A DNA stretch of 64,000 nucleotides from Leifsonia xyli (GCA_003243275.1 QFQR01000005.1:62001-126000), one strand, 5' to 3'. Positions 42,788-52,511 are shown, numbered from the stretch's first letter. Program-made: numbers and translations. Notes: a model not told the origin generated them from the sequence alone.

Positions 42788-43864
42788 ATGGCATATCTTG
42801 TCTGGAATGCACCGCTGCGCATGCTGTCCCTGACGGCGGCCCTGGGGCTGGGTGCGGCGACGTCCGCGGCGGCCGGCTCGCCGCCGACCGACCCGGCGAC
42901 CAGCGCAAAGAACGCGGCCGCCGTCGTCGAGTTCGACAAGGCGGGGGCCAAGACAAGCAAGCCCTACCGCATCGCCTATCTCACCGAATGCGTCGACAAC
43001 CCCTACTGCGTCACCCGCCTCAACGCGATCAAGGAAGCGGCCGGGAAGTTCGGCGTCCAGGTGAAGGTCTTCGACGCTCAGTGGAGCCTGGTGAACGAAG
43101 CCAAGGCGCTCCAGAACGCGGCGGCTGAAGGGTTCGACGGCTACCTCTTTGGTCCGCTGGCGGCCCAGCCGTCCTGCAGCAGCTGGAAGCGATCGCTGGC
43201 GCCGACCGGCAAGCCCGTCGTCTCGGTCACGGTGCCGATGTGCGGTGACGCCGACCATACGCCCGGTCTTGCGGCGACGTTCACGATGCAGGGCGCCGCG
43301 CATTACCAGGAACTCGCCGACGCCGCCTTCTCGTCTTGCGACAAGCCCTGCAAGTCCATCGTGATCGGCGGCTTCATCGGATCCGACCTCCAGAGATACT
43401 GGGAGACCGCGAACCGGCAGGTGGCCGCGAAGTATCCGAACGTCACAATCGCTGCGATGGAGGCCGCGAATTTCGATCCGCGCATCGCGATGAGAAAGAC
43501 GCAGGACGCCTTGCTCGCCCATCCGGACGCCACGGTCATCGTGTCGAACTGGGATGACATGACGCGGGGGATCGAGCAGGGCGTGACCGCAGCCGGAAAG
43601 AAGCCTGGGGTCGACCTCAAGATTTACTCTGCCGGCGCAAACAAGGATGCTCTGGAAAGAGTGCGCAACGGAAGCATCGAGGCGTCGATGGCTCTTCGTC
43701 CTTACGAGGAAGGTTACTATGCGACCGTCGCGCTTATAATGGCGATGGAAGGCAAGCCGCTCAACGGTTACGTTGATGAGGCGGATCTTCCTGGACTGAA
43801 AGACATACTTGGATCGGTTATTGTCACAAAAGACAATGCCGCAAAATTTCAGGCAAAATACTGA
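42788..43864 (+). CDS. Sugar-type ABC transporter periplasmic binding protein
   Basis: A 358-residue periplasmic binding protein of the ribose/xylose class (Peripla_BP_4). Signal peptide to about residue 29 (LGAATSAAAG); lobes with PYRIAYLTECVDNPYCVTRLNAIKEAAGKFG, AAAEGFDGYLFGPLAAQ, then DATVIVSNWDDMTRGIEQGV and ASMALRPYEEGYYA. Several cysteines (about 70, 76, 131, 152, 184, 188) are unusual for the family and may form disulfides. Together with the ATPase at 44933 and permease at 46528 it forms one importer. The ligand need not be a sugar: the surrounding amide- and peptide-cleaving enzymes suggest an amino-acid-containing compound. Confidence 0.85.
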   Translation: MAYLVWNAPLRMLSLTAALGLGAATSAAAGSPPTDPATSAKNAAAVVEFDKAGAKTSKPYRIAYLTECVDNPYCVTRLNAIKEAAGKFGVQVKVFDAQWSLVNEAKALQNAAAEGFDGYLFGPLAAQPSCSSWKRSLAPTGKPVVSVTVPMCGDADHTPGLAATFTMQGAAHYQELADAAFSSCDKPCKSIVIGGFIGSDLQRYWETANRQVAAKYPNVTIAAMEAANFDPRIAMRKTQDALLAHPDATVIVSNWDDMTRGIEQGVTAAGKKPGVDLKIYSAGANKDALERVRNGSIEASMALRPYEEGYYATVALIMAMEGKPLNGYVDEADLPGLKDILGSVIVTKDNAAKFQAKY

Positions 43865-44001
43865 CGCCGCGGCGCTCTGCCGCCAGGTAAGTCCGCTGCC
43901 TCAGTAATCAATCAACAACCATCACGGAATCAGACAAGCGCTCCGGTTGCTCGAGCGCGCAGGCGACCTGCGTCAAGTCGCCTGAACTATCGGGGAAAAT
44001 C

Positions 44002-44847
44002 ATGAAAGCAAGATCCCTCTGGTCCCATTTGCGGACTTTGGCGGCGCTCGTCGGCGTTGTTGTGGCGGGCGGCGCAGCCGCAGAAGACCTCAAGTCGCCG
44101 GAGGCCGCTGCAGCGACCTCTCCTGCAGGATTCAGCGTCACCGAAGCGCAATTTCTTGTCGGTCGGCTGAAGAACCCGTTCGTCCCCGGCACTGAGGCGT
44201 GGACGCCGATCGTGACGATCCAGCATGCGAGTTCCTGGTCCTTCGGAGACGTGTTCTTCTTCGTCGACATCCTGGATGACAGGAAGAAGGACGGATTCAA
44301 CGACGCCGACGCCTATGGCGAATTTTACGCCTACTTCAGCTCGAACAAGATGTTCGGCGCGCAGTATGGCGGAGCGCTGAAAGACATTGGCGCGGTGGCC
44401 GGCGTCAACTACGGCGCCGACTCCGACTTCCGGGTCTATCTCCCCGGCGTCTATGCCGACTGGAATGTTCCGGGCTTTGCGCTTTTCCGCACCCAGTTGA
44501 CCGGGTTCATCGACGACAGCAAGGACACGATCGGCAAGGCCGGCTCGTCGAAGGACGGCTGGCAGGCGACCCTGGTCTGGAGCCTGCCGTTCGAAATCGG
44601 CGGACAGTATTTCAGCTTTGAAGGGTTCGCGGAATATACGGGCCTGTCCTACAACAAGACGTATAACGCTAAGCGCAAGGATTGGATCCTCATCGAGCCG
44701 CAGCTTCGGTGGGATGCAGGTTATGCATTCACCGGTGTGAAGAACAAATTCTTCCTCGGCACCGAGTATCATTACTTCCGGAACAAGCTTGGCGTCGACG
44801 GCGTCAATGAAAGCCGTTTCCAGGCTCTGGCCGTCGTCCGGTTCTGA
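44002..44847 (+). CDS. Tsx-like outer-membrane channel
   Basis: A 281-residue protein with a signal peptide (LAALVGVVVAGGAAAE) and a beta-barrel resembling the nucleoside-specific Tsx/OmpK family: IQHASSWSFGDVFFFVDILDD, AYGEFYAYFSSNKMFGAQ, WQATLVWSLPFEIGGQYFSFEGFAEYTG, KDWILIEPQLRWDAG, NKFFLGTEYHYFRNKLGVDGVNES and final VVRF. It would supply an outer-membrane pore for the substrate of the accompanying ABC importer. A GGGGAAA ribosome site precedes the ATG. Confidence 0.75.
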   Translation: MKARSLWSHLRTLAALVGVVVAGGAAAEDLKSPEAAAATSPAGFSVTEAQFLVGRLKNPFVPGTEAWTPIVTIQHASSWSFGDVFFFVDILDDRKKDGFNDADAYGEFYAYFSSNKMFGAQYGGALKDIGAVAGVNYGADSDFRVYLPGVYADWNVPGFALFRTQLTGFIDDSKDTIGKAGSSKDGWQATLVWSLPFEIGGQYFSFEGFAEYTGLSYNKTYNAKRKDWILIEPQLRWDAGYAFTGVKNKFFLGTEYHYFRNKLGVDGVNESRFQALAVVRF

Positions 44848-44932
44848 TGGGTTGGCGGGCGTGGCCCAGCGCCGCGCCCGCCTCCAATCGAGATGCATCT
44901 CTGCGATTTCCACAAATTGGAGTGACAGGGTC

Positions 44933-46531
44933 ATGCGCCCCAGCATCGAGCCGCAGGAGCCCTCCGACGGACTGAAGCGTTTCGTCAGCCGTCATCCGGA
45001 CTCAACCGTGGCGATAAGGGTTCGCGACGTCTCGAAGGCGTATCCGGGCATCCAGGCCCTGAGCGGCGTGAACTTCGAACTCGCGACAGAAGAGGTGCAC
45101 GGCCTCGTCGGCGCCAATGGCGCTGGCAAATCGACGCTCATCAAGATGCTGTCCGGAGCCAGCCGTCCGGACACTGGCTCAATCGAGGTCTACGGCAGTC
45201 CCGTCGGGTTCGAGGACGATCCGCGGCGCCAACGGCGCCTCGGCATCGCGGCGATCTATCAGGAACTGACCATAGTCCCCGGGATGAGCGCGCTATCGAA
45301 CGCATTTCTTGGCGCCGTCCCGCAACGGTTCGGAGTGACCGACGGTCGGGAGATGCGAAGGCGGTACAGCGAGCTCGCAGACTGGATGGGCGTCGACATC
45401 CAGCCCGACGCCAGCGCCAGAACGCTTTCGGTCGCCGGTCAGCAGACGCTCGAGATCATGCGGGCGGTGCTGGCCGAACAATGCGTATTCATCATGGACG
45501 AGCCGACCGCGCCCCTTGGCCCCAAAGAAAGAACCGCTCTGTACGACCTGATTGGGCGCCTCAAGAGCGAGGGCGCCTCGATCATCTTCATCTCGCACGA
45601 TCTCGACGAGGTTCTGGAACTCTGCGACCGCGTTTCGGTGATGAAGGAAGGCCGGCTGATCGCAAGCAAGACCGCTTCGCAGTGGGCGAAAGACACGCTG
45701 GTGCAGACCATGCTCGGGCAGTCGACCGCGGCTGCCCCGCAGCGACGTCAGCGGCGGCCGGAGACTCGGCAGGCAGCGCTGCTCAAGGTGACTGATCTCA
45801 CTCTGCCCGGCAAAGTCTCAGGCCTCACCTTCGAACTCAGGCCCGGCGAAGTCCTAGGCATCGCAGGCCTGGTGGGATCTGGCCGGACGGAGGCGCTGCG
45901 AGCGCTGGCGGGAGCTGAAAGCGACGCGCGAGGCGCGTTGCTGCTCGACGGCAAGGCCCGCGAGCTTCCCTGGAGCGTTCGCTCGGCAGTGGATCACGGC
46001 CTCGTCCTCGCGCCTGAGGACCGCAAGCGGGATGGTCTCGTTCTTGGACGCTCGTCTCTGGCCAACCTCATGCTCGCCGATCTCGGCGGGGTCGCCTCCG
46101 GATCCGTCGTCAGCCGCTCTGCCGCGCAGGGACGAGGAGGGCAGCTCGCCCGACGGCTTGGATTCAACCCTTCTCAGCTGGCGACCTCCGCCGGCGTCCT
46201 GTCCGGAGGAAACCAGCAGAAGCTGGTGCTGGGGAAGTGGCTCAACCGCAGCCCGCGGATCCTGCTGCTGGACGAACCCACGCGCGGCATCGACCTCGGC
46301 GCCAAGCAGGAGATCTTCGACACGATCCATGGCCTCGTCGCCCAGGGCATGGCGGTGATCCTGGTGTCTTCAGATCTGGAAGAGGTCGTCGAGCACTCCG
46401 ATCGGATCCTCGTGATGGCCAAAGGACGCCAGCTCAAAATTCTTGAGAGCGAACAGGCGTCAGTCGAGCAGATCCTCAACCTTGTTTTTGCGGTGACCGA
46501 CAAGGCCGCCGAGATGGAAAGCGAACAATGA
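44933..46531 (+). CDS. Sugar-type ABC transporter ATPase, two nucleotide-binding domains
   Basis: A 532-residue RbsA-type duplicated ATPase. Domain 1: Walker A GANGAGKST, signature-like LSVAGQQTLE and Walker B VFIMDEPTAPL. Domain 2: degenerate Walker A GLVGSGRTE, intact signature LSGGNQQK and Walker B ILLLDEPTRGID, the usual asymmetry of the family. ATG 44933 has TTGGAG upstream; the open frame extends further without coding sense. Its stop overlaps the permease ATG (ATGA). Works with the binding protein at 42788 and the permease at 46528. Confidence 0.9.
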   Translation: MRPSIEPQEPSDGLKRFVSRHPDSTVAIRVRDVSKAYPGIQALSGVNFELATEEVHGLVGANGAGKSTLIKMLSGASRPDTGSIEVYGSPVGFEDDPRRQRRLGIAAIYQELTIVPGMSALSNAFLGAVPQRFGVTDGREMRRRYSELADWMGVDIQPDASARTLSVAGQQTLEIMRAVLAEQCVFIMDEPTAPLGPKERTALYDLIGRLKSEGASIIFISHDLDEVLELCDRVSVMKEGRLIASKTASQWAKDTLVQTMLGQSTAAAPQRRQRRPETRQAALLKVTDLTLPGKVSGLTFELRPGEVLGIAGLVGSGRTEALRALAGAESDARGALLLDGKARELPWSVRSAVDHGLVLAPEDRKRDGLVLGRSSLANLMLADLGGVASGSVVSRSAAQGRGGQLARRLGFNPSQLATSAGVLSGGNQQKLVLGKWLNRSPRILLLDEPTRGIDLGAKQEIFDTIHGLVAQGMAVILVSSDLEEVVEHSDRILVMAKGRQLKILESEQASVEQILNLVFAVTDKAAEMESEQ

Positions 46532-47526
46532 GCGCGATCGACGTGATCCCCGGTAGCGGGCCAGCCAAACCGCAGGCGTCCTGGCGCAGCAACATGCCAT
46601 ACCTCATCAGGACCTACGGCATCATCCTCACATTCGTGCTGCTGGTCATCGTCGTCGCGAGCGGCAACCAAGCATTTCTGTCGTATCAGAACGTGCTCAA
46701 CATGTCGTCGCAGTGGGCGCCGGTCGGGATCATGGCGGTCGGCATGACGTTCGTCATTCTGACGGGTGGCTTCGACCTGTCGATCGCGGCGACATTCTCG
46801 CTTAGCGCGGTCGTTGCGGCCTATGTCGGGCAGACTGAACCTCCGCTCGTCGCATTCGCGATGGCTACGCTCGCCGGCTTGGCGTGCGGCCTCATGAACG
46901 GTCTTCTCGTGGCGTTCGTGAGAGTGAACCCCTTCATCGCCACAGTGGGCAGCGGGTTCATCATCACCGGCGTCGCGCTTGTCCTGACCCAGAACGCTGC
47001 CTTCATAGTGTCCGATGAGGCGTTCGGAATTTTAGGCGCCGGGAGCTGGAATGGCGTTCCCTATTCTGGGATGCTCCTGATCGCGTTCTTCCTGGTCTTC
47101 GGTTTCGTGCTGCGTCGAACCGTGTATGGCGAGGCGATCTATGCGGTCGGCGGCGGCTATGAGGCCAGCCGTCTGTCTGGAATCCGGGTCCGCGGCGTCG
47201 TGGCGAGCGCGTATGTCCTGCTTGGCGGATGCGTGGGCGTAGCGGGCTGCATCACCGCGTCCCAGCTCAATTCGGCTCAGGCGAACCTCGACCCCAACGT
47301 CATTTTCGACGTGCTCACGATCGTCGTCGTGGGTGGGACTTCGCTCTCTGGCGGGGTCGGCGCAATGTGGAGGACCGTTGTGGGCCTCGGCATCATCGCT
47401 ACGATCTCGAACGGCTTCATTCTTCTGGATATCAGCCCCTACTACCAGTCCATCATCAAAGGCGCGATCATCGTTGCGGCGCTGGCGCTGGACACTGTGC
47501 TCACAAGGCTGGTTCGGAAGCTGTGA
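46528..47526 (+). CDS. Sugar-type ABC transporter permease
   Basis: A 332-residue RbsC-family permease with about nine to ten membrane helices. Family motifs are GMTFVILTGGFDLSIAA, NPFIATVGSGFIITG, AIYAVGGGYEASRLSGI and VVGGTSLSGGVG. Only one permease gene is present, so it should act as a homodimer with the duplicated ATPase. Last gene of the operon; a strong hairpin follows 6 bp after the stop. Confidence 0.9.
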   Translation: MSAIDVIPGSGPAKPQASWRSNMPYLIRTYGIILTFVLLVIVVASGNQAFLSYQNVLNMSSQWAPVGIMAVGMTFVILTGGFDLSIAATFSLSAVVAAYVGQTEPPLVAFAMATLAGLACGLMNGLLVAFVRVNPFIATVGSGFIITGVALVLTQNAAFIVSDEAFGILGAGSWNGVPYSGMLLIAFFLVFGFVLRRTVYGEAIYAVGGGYEASRLSGIRVRGVVASAYVLLGGCVGVAGCITASQLNSAQANLDPNVIFDVLTIVVVGGTSLSGGVGAMWRTVVGLGIIATISNGFILLDISPYYQSIIKGAIIVAALALDTVLTRLVRKL

Positions 47527-47531
47527 GACGC

Positions 47532-47570
47532 CATGCTGATCGGAAACCCAATTGGGCGCCGATCAGCATG
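47532..47570 (+). terminator. Strong stem-loop after the ABC operon
   Basis: Perfect 12-bp arms CATGCTGATCGG (47532-47543) and CCGATCAGCATG (47559-47570), with an inner palindrome CCCAATTGGG in the loop. There is no T tract, so it may protect the 3' end or terminate weakly rather than act as a classic intrinsic terminator. Confidence 0.6.
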
Positions 47571-47871
47571 AGTTAAATCGGTCTGCAAAAGGTCGCCTCT
47601 GTCCTGAGGCCTAAGTCAGGTGCGCGCCGGAGCGGACATTCACATTTTTATCGGGAGCAGACCTTCGCTGGCATGGAACGCGGGCACTGCTGAGCCGAGC
47701 AGCCGGACCGCCCTCCGATGGCTGACGGTATGTCGCCTAGATGGTCGCGCGGGCCGACATCAAGCAGCCACATCAACCTACCCAACCGGTCCGAAAAGCG
47801 TCGGGCGAAGTCCTCAGCGGCAGGTTGGTTTGCACGAGCATATTTTGACACACGCCGATGATGCAGCACGC

Positions 47872-47930
47872 CTCACCGACTCGGTCGACCTTCCCGGGGA
47901 TCCAGCCGACAGTCGTCGAAGCCAAGCCCT
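47872..47930 (-). pseudogene. Fragment of a short Argonaute gene
   Basis: These roughly 60 bases match 26851-26911, inside the intact short pAgo gene, with one substitution and one single-base deletion as far as I can align by eye. The shared part encodes the residues around WLRRLSGWIPGKVDRVGEP. Sequence on both sides differs, so it is an isolated remnant, in the same orientation as the intact gene. Confidence 0.7.
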
Positions 47931-48164
47931 AAGCTTCGACTTAAATATTTAAGGCGAGTGTGAGGGCGCGCATCTTGGGATGCGATAGACGGCGGCGGCT
48001 TCATTCGAAGCCGCCGCCGAAGCTCCCGTCGGTTACGCTAGACTTGGGAACCGCGGGGCTATGAACGGCGGCGGCGTTGTGGGGGAATGCCGCTGCCGTT
48101 CGAGGACACCGCGCCGGGCGGGGCGCATGAACGGCGTGGTGTCCAGCTGGAGAGTAGGCAAGCG

Positions 48165-51100
48165 TCACGTAAGCGACGTGTTGGTGTCCTGCTGAGGGGG
48201 CGTCGGGTTGGTCGTCGCAACTCGTTCCCGGAACCCGCGCGCGACCACCACGTAGAAGACCGGCACGAAGATCACTGCAAGGACCGTCGCGCTCGCCATG
48301 CCGCCGAGGACGCCGGTGCCGATCGCATTTTGGCTTGCCGCGCTGGCGCCGCTTGCGATGGCCAACGGCGTCACACCGAGCATGAAGGCGAACGACGTCA
48401 TGATGATAGGACGGAAACGTAGAAACGCTGCTTCAATCGCCGCCTCACGGACGCTCCGCCCTTCTGCGTGGAGTTCCTTCGCGAACTCCACGATCAGGAT
48501 GGCGTTCTTCGCTGATAGACCGATGATCGCGATCAGGCCGACCTTGAAGTAGATGTCGTTGGCCATGTCGCGAGCCATTACGGCGAGCACCGATCCCACC
48601 ACGCCGAGCGGCACCACGAGCATCACCGAGAGCGGAATCTTCCAACTCTCGTAGAGAGCCGCCAAAAGCAAAAAGACGAAGAGGATGCTCAAGGCTAGTA
48701 GAAATGGCGCTTGGCTACCTGACTGGATTTCCTGAAGTGACTGTCCCGACCATTCGAAGCCGAAGCCGGACGGTAGCCTAGAGGCGAGACGCTCCATCTC
48801 GGCGATCGCATCGCCGGACGAATGACCCGCCGACGACTCGCCGGCGATCCGGACGGCCGGATACCCATTGTAGCCGACGATCTGTGCCGGCCCTTTTGTC
48901 CAGCTCACGTCTGCAACTGCGGACAGCGGCACCATTCCGCCATTGGCGTTGCGTACGTTGAGCTTCAGTAGATCGGCAGCCTTCATGCGGCGCGCCGCGT
49001 CCGCCTGTACGGTAACCTGCTGCATGCGGCCGGAGTTCGGGAAGTCGTTCACGTAGGAGGAGCCGAGATTGGCTGACACCGTTGCGTTGATGTCTGCGAA
49101 GGTGACGCCGAACGCATTCGCCTTCTCGCGATCCACGATCAGATTGAGTTGAGGGGCGTTCGCCAACCCCTCGATACGCGGAGCAAGCAGGACCGAGCTC
49201 GAGGCGGCCTCACCAAACAGCTTCGAGCCTGCGGCTCCGAGAGCGGGATTGCCGCGGGACGCTCTGTCCTGAAGGCGGAACGTAAACCCTGCCGAGGTTC
49301 CAAGGCCGTCGATCGGGGGCGGCGATAGCGAGAAACTCGCGGCGTCTTTGATGGCGCCGAGTTGAGCGTTCGCACGAGCGGAAATCGCTTCAGCGCTGTC
49401 TTCGGGTCCACGCTCGCTCCAGTCTTTGAGCACCGCAAACGCAATTGCGGAGTTCAGGCCGCTGCCGGAAAACGAGAAGCCCTGGATCGCGAACATATTC
49501 ACGACCGCTTTTTCTTTGGCGAAGATCTGTTCGATCTGTTTCAGCGCTTCAACGGTTCGCGTTCCTGTCGATTCAGGGGGCGTTTGCACGTCGATGATCA
49601 GGTAGCCCTGGTCCTCGGTCGGAAGAAAGGAAGACGGCAGTCGCAGGAACGCCCAGCCAAGACCGACGATCAGCGCGAGATAGATCACCATCATGCGGCC
49701 GGCCTTGCCGATCGCCCAGGCCACGATAGCCTTGTAGCCACCGGCGGTGCGGTCGAAGGTTCGATTGAACCAGCCGAAGAACCCACGCTTTTCGTGATGG
49801 CCGTTGGGAATGGGTTTGAGGAAGGTCGCGCACATCGCTGGCGTTAGCGAAAGCGCGAGGAAGCCCGAGAATAGAATGGACACTACCATCGTAAGTGAAA
49901 ACTGGCGGTAGATTATGCCTGTCGCGCCAGGGAAGAACGCCATCGGCACGAACACGGCAGACAGCACCAGCGTGATGCCGACGATCGCGCCGCTTATCTG
50001 GCCCATAGCTTTCTTAGTGGCTTCCCGAGGAGAGAGCCCTTCGGTCGCCATGATGCGTTCGACGTTCTCGACCACGACAATGGCGTCATCGACCAGAATG
50101 CCGATCGCGAGCACCATTGCGAACATGGTGAGCACGTTTACTGAAAATCCTGCCGCCAGCATGACCGCGCAAGTTCCGAGTAGGGCGACTGGCACTACGA
50201 TTGTGGGAATTAGAGTATATCGAACATTTTGTAGAAAAAGAAACATGACGATGAAGACCAGCGCCACAGCTTCAACAAGCGTGTGAACGACCTTCTCAAT
50301 CGATGTCTTGACGTAAGTCGCAGTGTCGAAGGGAATTACAGCCTTCACGCCTTCCGGAAAGAACTGCTCAAGTTCCGCAACCTTCGCTCTCACGGCGCGC
50401 GATACGGCAAGCGCATTGCCCGTCGCAGAGAGCTGGATTCCGACCGAAGCGCTGGGCTGGCCGTTCAAACGGCTGGTGTAGTTGTAGTCTTCACCCCCGA
50501 CCTCGACGCGAGCGACGTCCCGCAGTCGAACAGTGGACCCGTCTGAGTTCGCGCGCAGCACGATTGCCGAGAACTCGCCGGGCGTGCCCAGTTGACCCTT
50601 CACGAGCACAGAGGCCGTGGTCTCCTGGGTGATGAGATTTGGCGCCGCACCAATTCGACCGGCAGCGACCTGGGCGTTCTGGGCTGCGATGGCGGCGGTG
50701 ACGTCGCCAGCGGTTAGCCCGAGGCCGAGGAGCTTGTCGGGATCGATCCAGATCCGCATAGCACGCTCGGTCGCGAACAGTTGCACCTTGCCGACGCCTG
50801 GCAGCCGACGCAGTTCGTTCGTCACGTTTCGAACGAGGTAGTCGCCCAGTCCGATGTCATTCGTCTTGCCGTCGGTCGACTGCAACGACACCGCCATCAG
50901 GTAGGCGCTTGCAGACTCCTCGACGACGACACCCTGCTGAACGACCGGGCGAGGCAAGCGCGATTCCACGCGTCCTACGCGGTTTTGGACATCGACTGAA
51001 GCTTGCGCCACCGAAGTTCCCGGCGCGAACGTGGCCTTGATGATGACAAGACCCGACGCTTCCGAAGTCGACTCGAAATACATCAGGCCGGGAATGCCGT

Positions 51101-51308
51101 TCAGTTCCTCCTCGATTAGCTTGGTGACGCCCATGTAGAGCTCTTCTGGAGAGGCTCCGGGATAAGTCGTGGTGATGGAGATTTGTGGCGGGGCAATGTT
51201 GGGATACTGCGAAATAGGCAGCATCGGGATCGAGATGACGCCTGCCAAGATGATGAAAATCGCAACAACCCAAGCAAAGATCGGGCGAGCGATGAAAAAA
51301 TTCGGCAT
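48165..51308 (-). CDS. RND efflux transporter, HAE1 family (AcrB-like)
   Basis: A 1047-residue inner-membrane pump of full family length. It starts MPNFFIARPIFAWVVAIFIILAG and shows the periplasmic docking motif SQYPNIAPPQISITTTYPGAS. The proton-relay aspartates sit in TM4 within GILVDDAIVVVENVERIM, and GFSVNVLTMFAMVLA and FFPGATGIIYRQFSLTMV follow the AcrB pattern; the second half repeats it (IGLSAKNAILIVEFAKEL). Hydrophobe/amphiphile-type substrates (drugs, solvents, bile-like compounds) are expected. It lies 12 bp after the membrane fusion protein gene. No outer-membrane TolC partner is encoded nearby. Confidence 0.93.
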   Translation of the reverse strand: MPNFFIARPIFAWVVAIFIILAGVISIPMLPISQYPNIAPPQISITTTYPGASPEELYMGVTKLIEEELNGIPGLMYFESTSEASGLVIIKATFAPGTSVAQASVDVQNRVGRVESRLPRPVVQQGVVVEESASAYLMAVSLQSTDGKTNDIGLGDYLVRNVTNELRRLPGVGKVQLFATERAMRIWIDPDKLLGLGLTAGDVTAAIAAQNAQVAAGRIGAAPNLITQETTASVLVKGQLGTPGEFSAIVLRANSDGSTVRLRDVARVEVGGEDYNYTSRLNGQPSASVGIQLSATGNALAVSRAVRAKVAELEQFFPEGVKAVIPFDTATYVKTSIEKVVHTLVEAVALVFIVMFLFLQNVRYTLIPTIVVPVALLGTCAVMLAAGFSVNVLTMFAMVLAIGILVDDAIVVVENVERIMATEGLSPREATKKAMGQISGAIVGITLVLSAVFVPMAFFPGATGIIYRQFSLTMVVSILFSGFLALSLTPAMCATFLKPIPNGHHEKRGFFGWFNRTFDRTAGGYKAIVAWAIGKAGRMMVIYLALIVGLGWAFLRLPSSFLPTEDQGYLIIDVQTPPESTGTRTVEALKQIEQIFAKEKAVVNMFAIQGFSFSGSGLNSAIAFAVLKDWSERGPEDSAEAISARANAQLGAIKDAASFSLSPPPIDGLGTSAGFTFRLQDRASRGNPALGAAGSKLFGEAASSSVLLAPRIEGLANAPQLNLIVDREKANAFGVTFADINATVSANLGSSYVNDFPNSGRMQQVTVQADAARRMKAADLLKLNVRNANGGMVPLSAVADVSWTKGPAQIVGYNGYPAVRIAGESSAGHSSGDAIAEMERLASRLPSGFGFEWSGQSLQEIQSGSQAPFLLALSILFVFLLLAALYESWKIPLSVMLVVPLGVVGSVLAVMARDMANDIYFKVGLIAIIGLSAKNAILIVEFAKELHAEGRSVREAAIEAAFLRFRPIIMTSFAFMLGVTPLAIASGASAASQNAIGTGVLGGMASATVLAVIFVPVFYVVVARGFRERVATTNPTPPQQDTNTSLT

Positions 51309-51320
51309 GTTCTCGCTCCC

Positions 51321-52511
51321 TCAGCGAACTTCGACGGAAGCCTGAGCTTCAGCTCGGTAGGGCTGGGGATCGACGGCGACGCCGGTTGTAAGCTTTTGAA
51401 AGCCCTCGACGACGACGCGCTCTCCGGCGGCGACGCCACGGTTGATGATCCAGAGGTCTCCGGTCGCGAGGCCGAGTTCAACCTGGCGCAGTTCAGCTTG
51501 GTCGTCCTTGTTCACGACGAAGAGTTGGGCGATGCCGCCCGCGTCTCGTTGGATAGATCGGTCGGGGACGGCGAGAGCGTTCGGCTGCTCGCCCTGAACG
51601 ATCTGGACGCGCACATACATGCCCGGAAGCAAATCTCCGTCTGGGTTCGGGAATTCGCCGCGCAGCGTGATCTGGCCGGTGGTGGCGTCTACCGTCGCTT
51701 CCGAGAACAGCAGCTTTCCCGTGGGCGCGTAGCGCGACCCATCGTCAAATCTTAGAACGGCAGTCGCTCTATTGGCGTCGTTTCCGCTGGCGCTTGCGGC
51801 CGCGGCCGCTGCTCGCTTGAGTGCAAGTAGTTGGTTCGCTGATTGGGTGAAGTCTGCGTAGACAGGATCGAGCTGCTGGATCGTCGCCAGGCTTCGGCCG
51901 TCCGCGGAGCTGACAAGCGCGCCTTCGGTGATGAGCGCGCGACCGATACGTCCGCTGATCGGCGCCCGAACGTCAGTGTAGTGGAGGTCAAGTTCCGCTG
52001 CTTCCAGAGTGGCCTTGGCCGAGGACAGGTCCGCTTCGGCACGGGCAAGGTCTGCTATGGCAGTGTCGTAGTTCTGGAGGCTTGTGATCCGACGCTCTTT
52101 GAGCTGGGTCTGGCGCTCGGCTTGCTGACGGGCGAGCGTCAGAGCGGCGTTCGCGTGAGCCAGCGTGGCCTTCGCGCCTTCGACGCGCACCCGAAACGGC
52201 TTTGGATCGATCCGATAGAGAACGTCGCCCTCTCTTACGAGACTGCCCTGTTCAAACACCCGTTCGATGAGGATCCCAGAGACTCGCGGTCGCACTTCAG
52301 CGATCCGCGTCGGCGCGATGCGACCTGGCAGTTCGTTCGCGATGGGGATTGTCTTGGGCGCGATCGTCACGAACGAAACGGGTATGGCGGGGGCGCCGGT
52401 CGTGGCGTTGGCGACAGGTTTGCCGTCGTCGCAACCTGACACGGCGAGTAGCATGGCGCAGACGGCCGAGGCTCGCAGCGCATGCGACATGTAGTTTGGC
52501 GCTTCATTCAT
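51321..52511 (-). CDS. RND efflux membrane fusion protein (AcrA-like lipoprotein)
   Basis: A 396-residue periplasmic adaptor. The N-terminus has a lipobox (LLAVSGC27), so it should be lipid-anchored. A lipoyl-like segment ELPGRIAPTRIAEVRPRVSGIL and a coiled-coil hairpin (about residues 105-175, ARQQAERQTQLKERR) follow. Then come DVRAPISGRIGRALITEGALV and the beta-barrel part ending GERVVVEGFQKLTTGVAVDP. It links the RND pump to an outer-membrane channel. Co-transcribed with the pump, downstream of the TetR gene. Confidence 0.92.
   Translation of the reverse strand: MNEAPNYMSHALRASAVCAMLLAVSGCDDGKPVANATTGAPAIPVSFVTIAPKTIPIANELPGRIAPTRIAEVRPRVSGILIERVFEQGSLVREGDVLYRIDPKPFRVRVEGAKATLAHANAALTLARQQAERQTQLKERRITSLQNYDTAIADLARAEADLSSAKATLEAAELDLHYTDVRAPISGRIGRALITEGALVSSADGRSLATIQQLDPVYADFTQSANQLLALKRAAAAAASASGNDANRATAVLRFDDGSRYAPTGKLLFSEATVDATTGQITLRGEFPNPDGDLLPGMYVRVQIVQGEQPNALAVPDRSIQRDAGGIAQLFVVNKDDQAELRQVELGLATGDLWIINRGVAAGERVVVEGFQKLTTGVAVDPQPYRAEAQASVEVR

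Larger units (their letters stand above)
47527..48164. other. Relic region without intact genes
   Basis: After the hairpin, 47571-48164 holds no convincing gene. It includes the Argonaute-like fragment at 47872-47930, a 14-bp perfect palindrome (CTTAAAT/ATTTAAG, 47940-47953), and a minus-strand frame near 47650-47850 with NQPAAEDFARRFSDRLGRL, weakly like a ParE/RelE toxin remnant. The stretch looks like debris of mobile DNA. Confidence 0.5.

Noticed and set aside
47648..47869. Possible ParE/RelE-like toxin on the minus strand
   Set aside because: Only a short stretch (NQPAAEDFARRFSDRLGRL) is suggestive; no antitoxin, and the frame is embedded in relic DNA.
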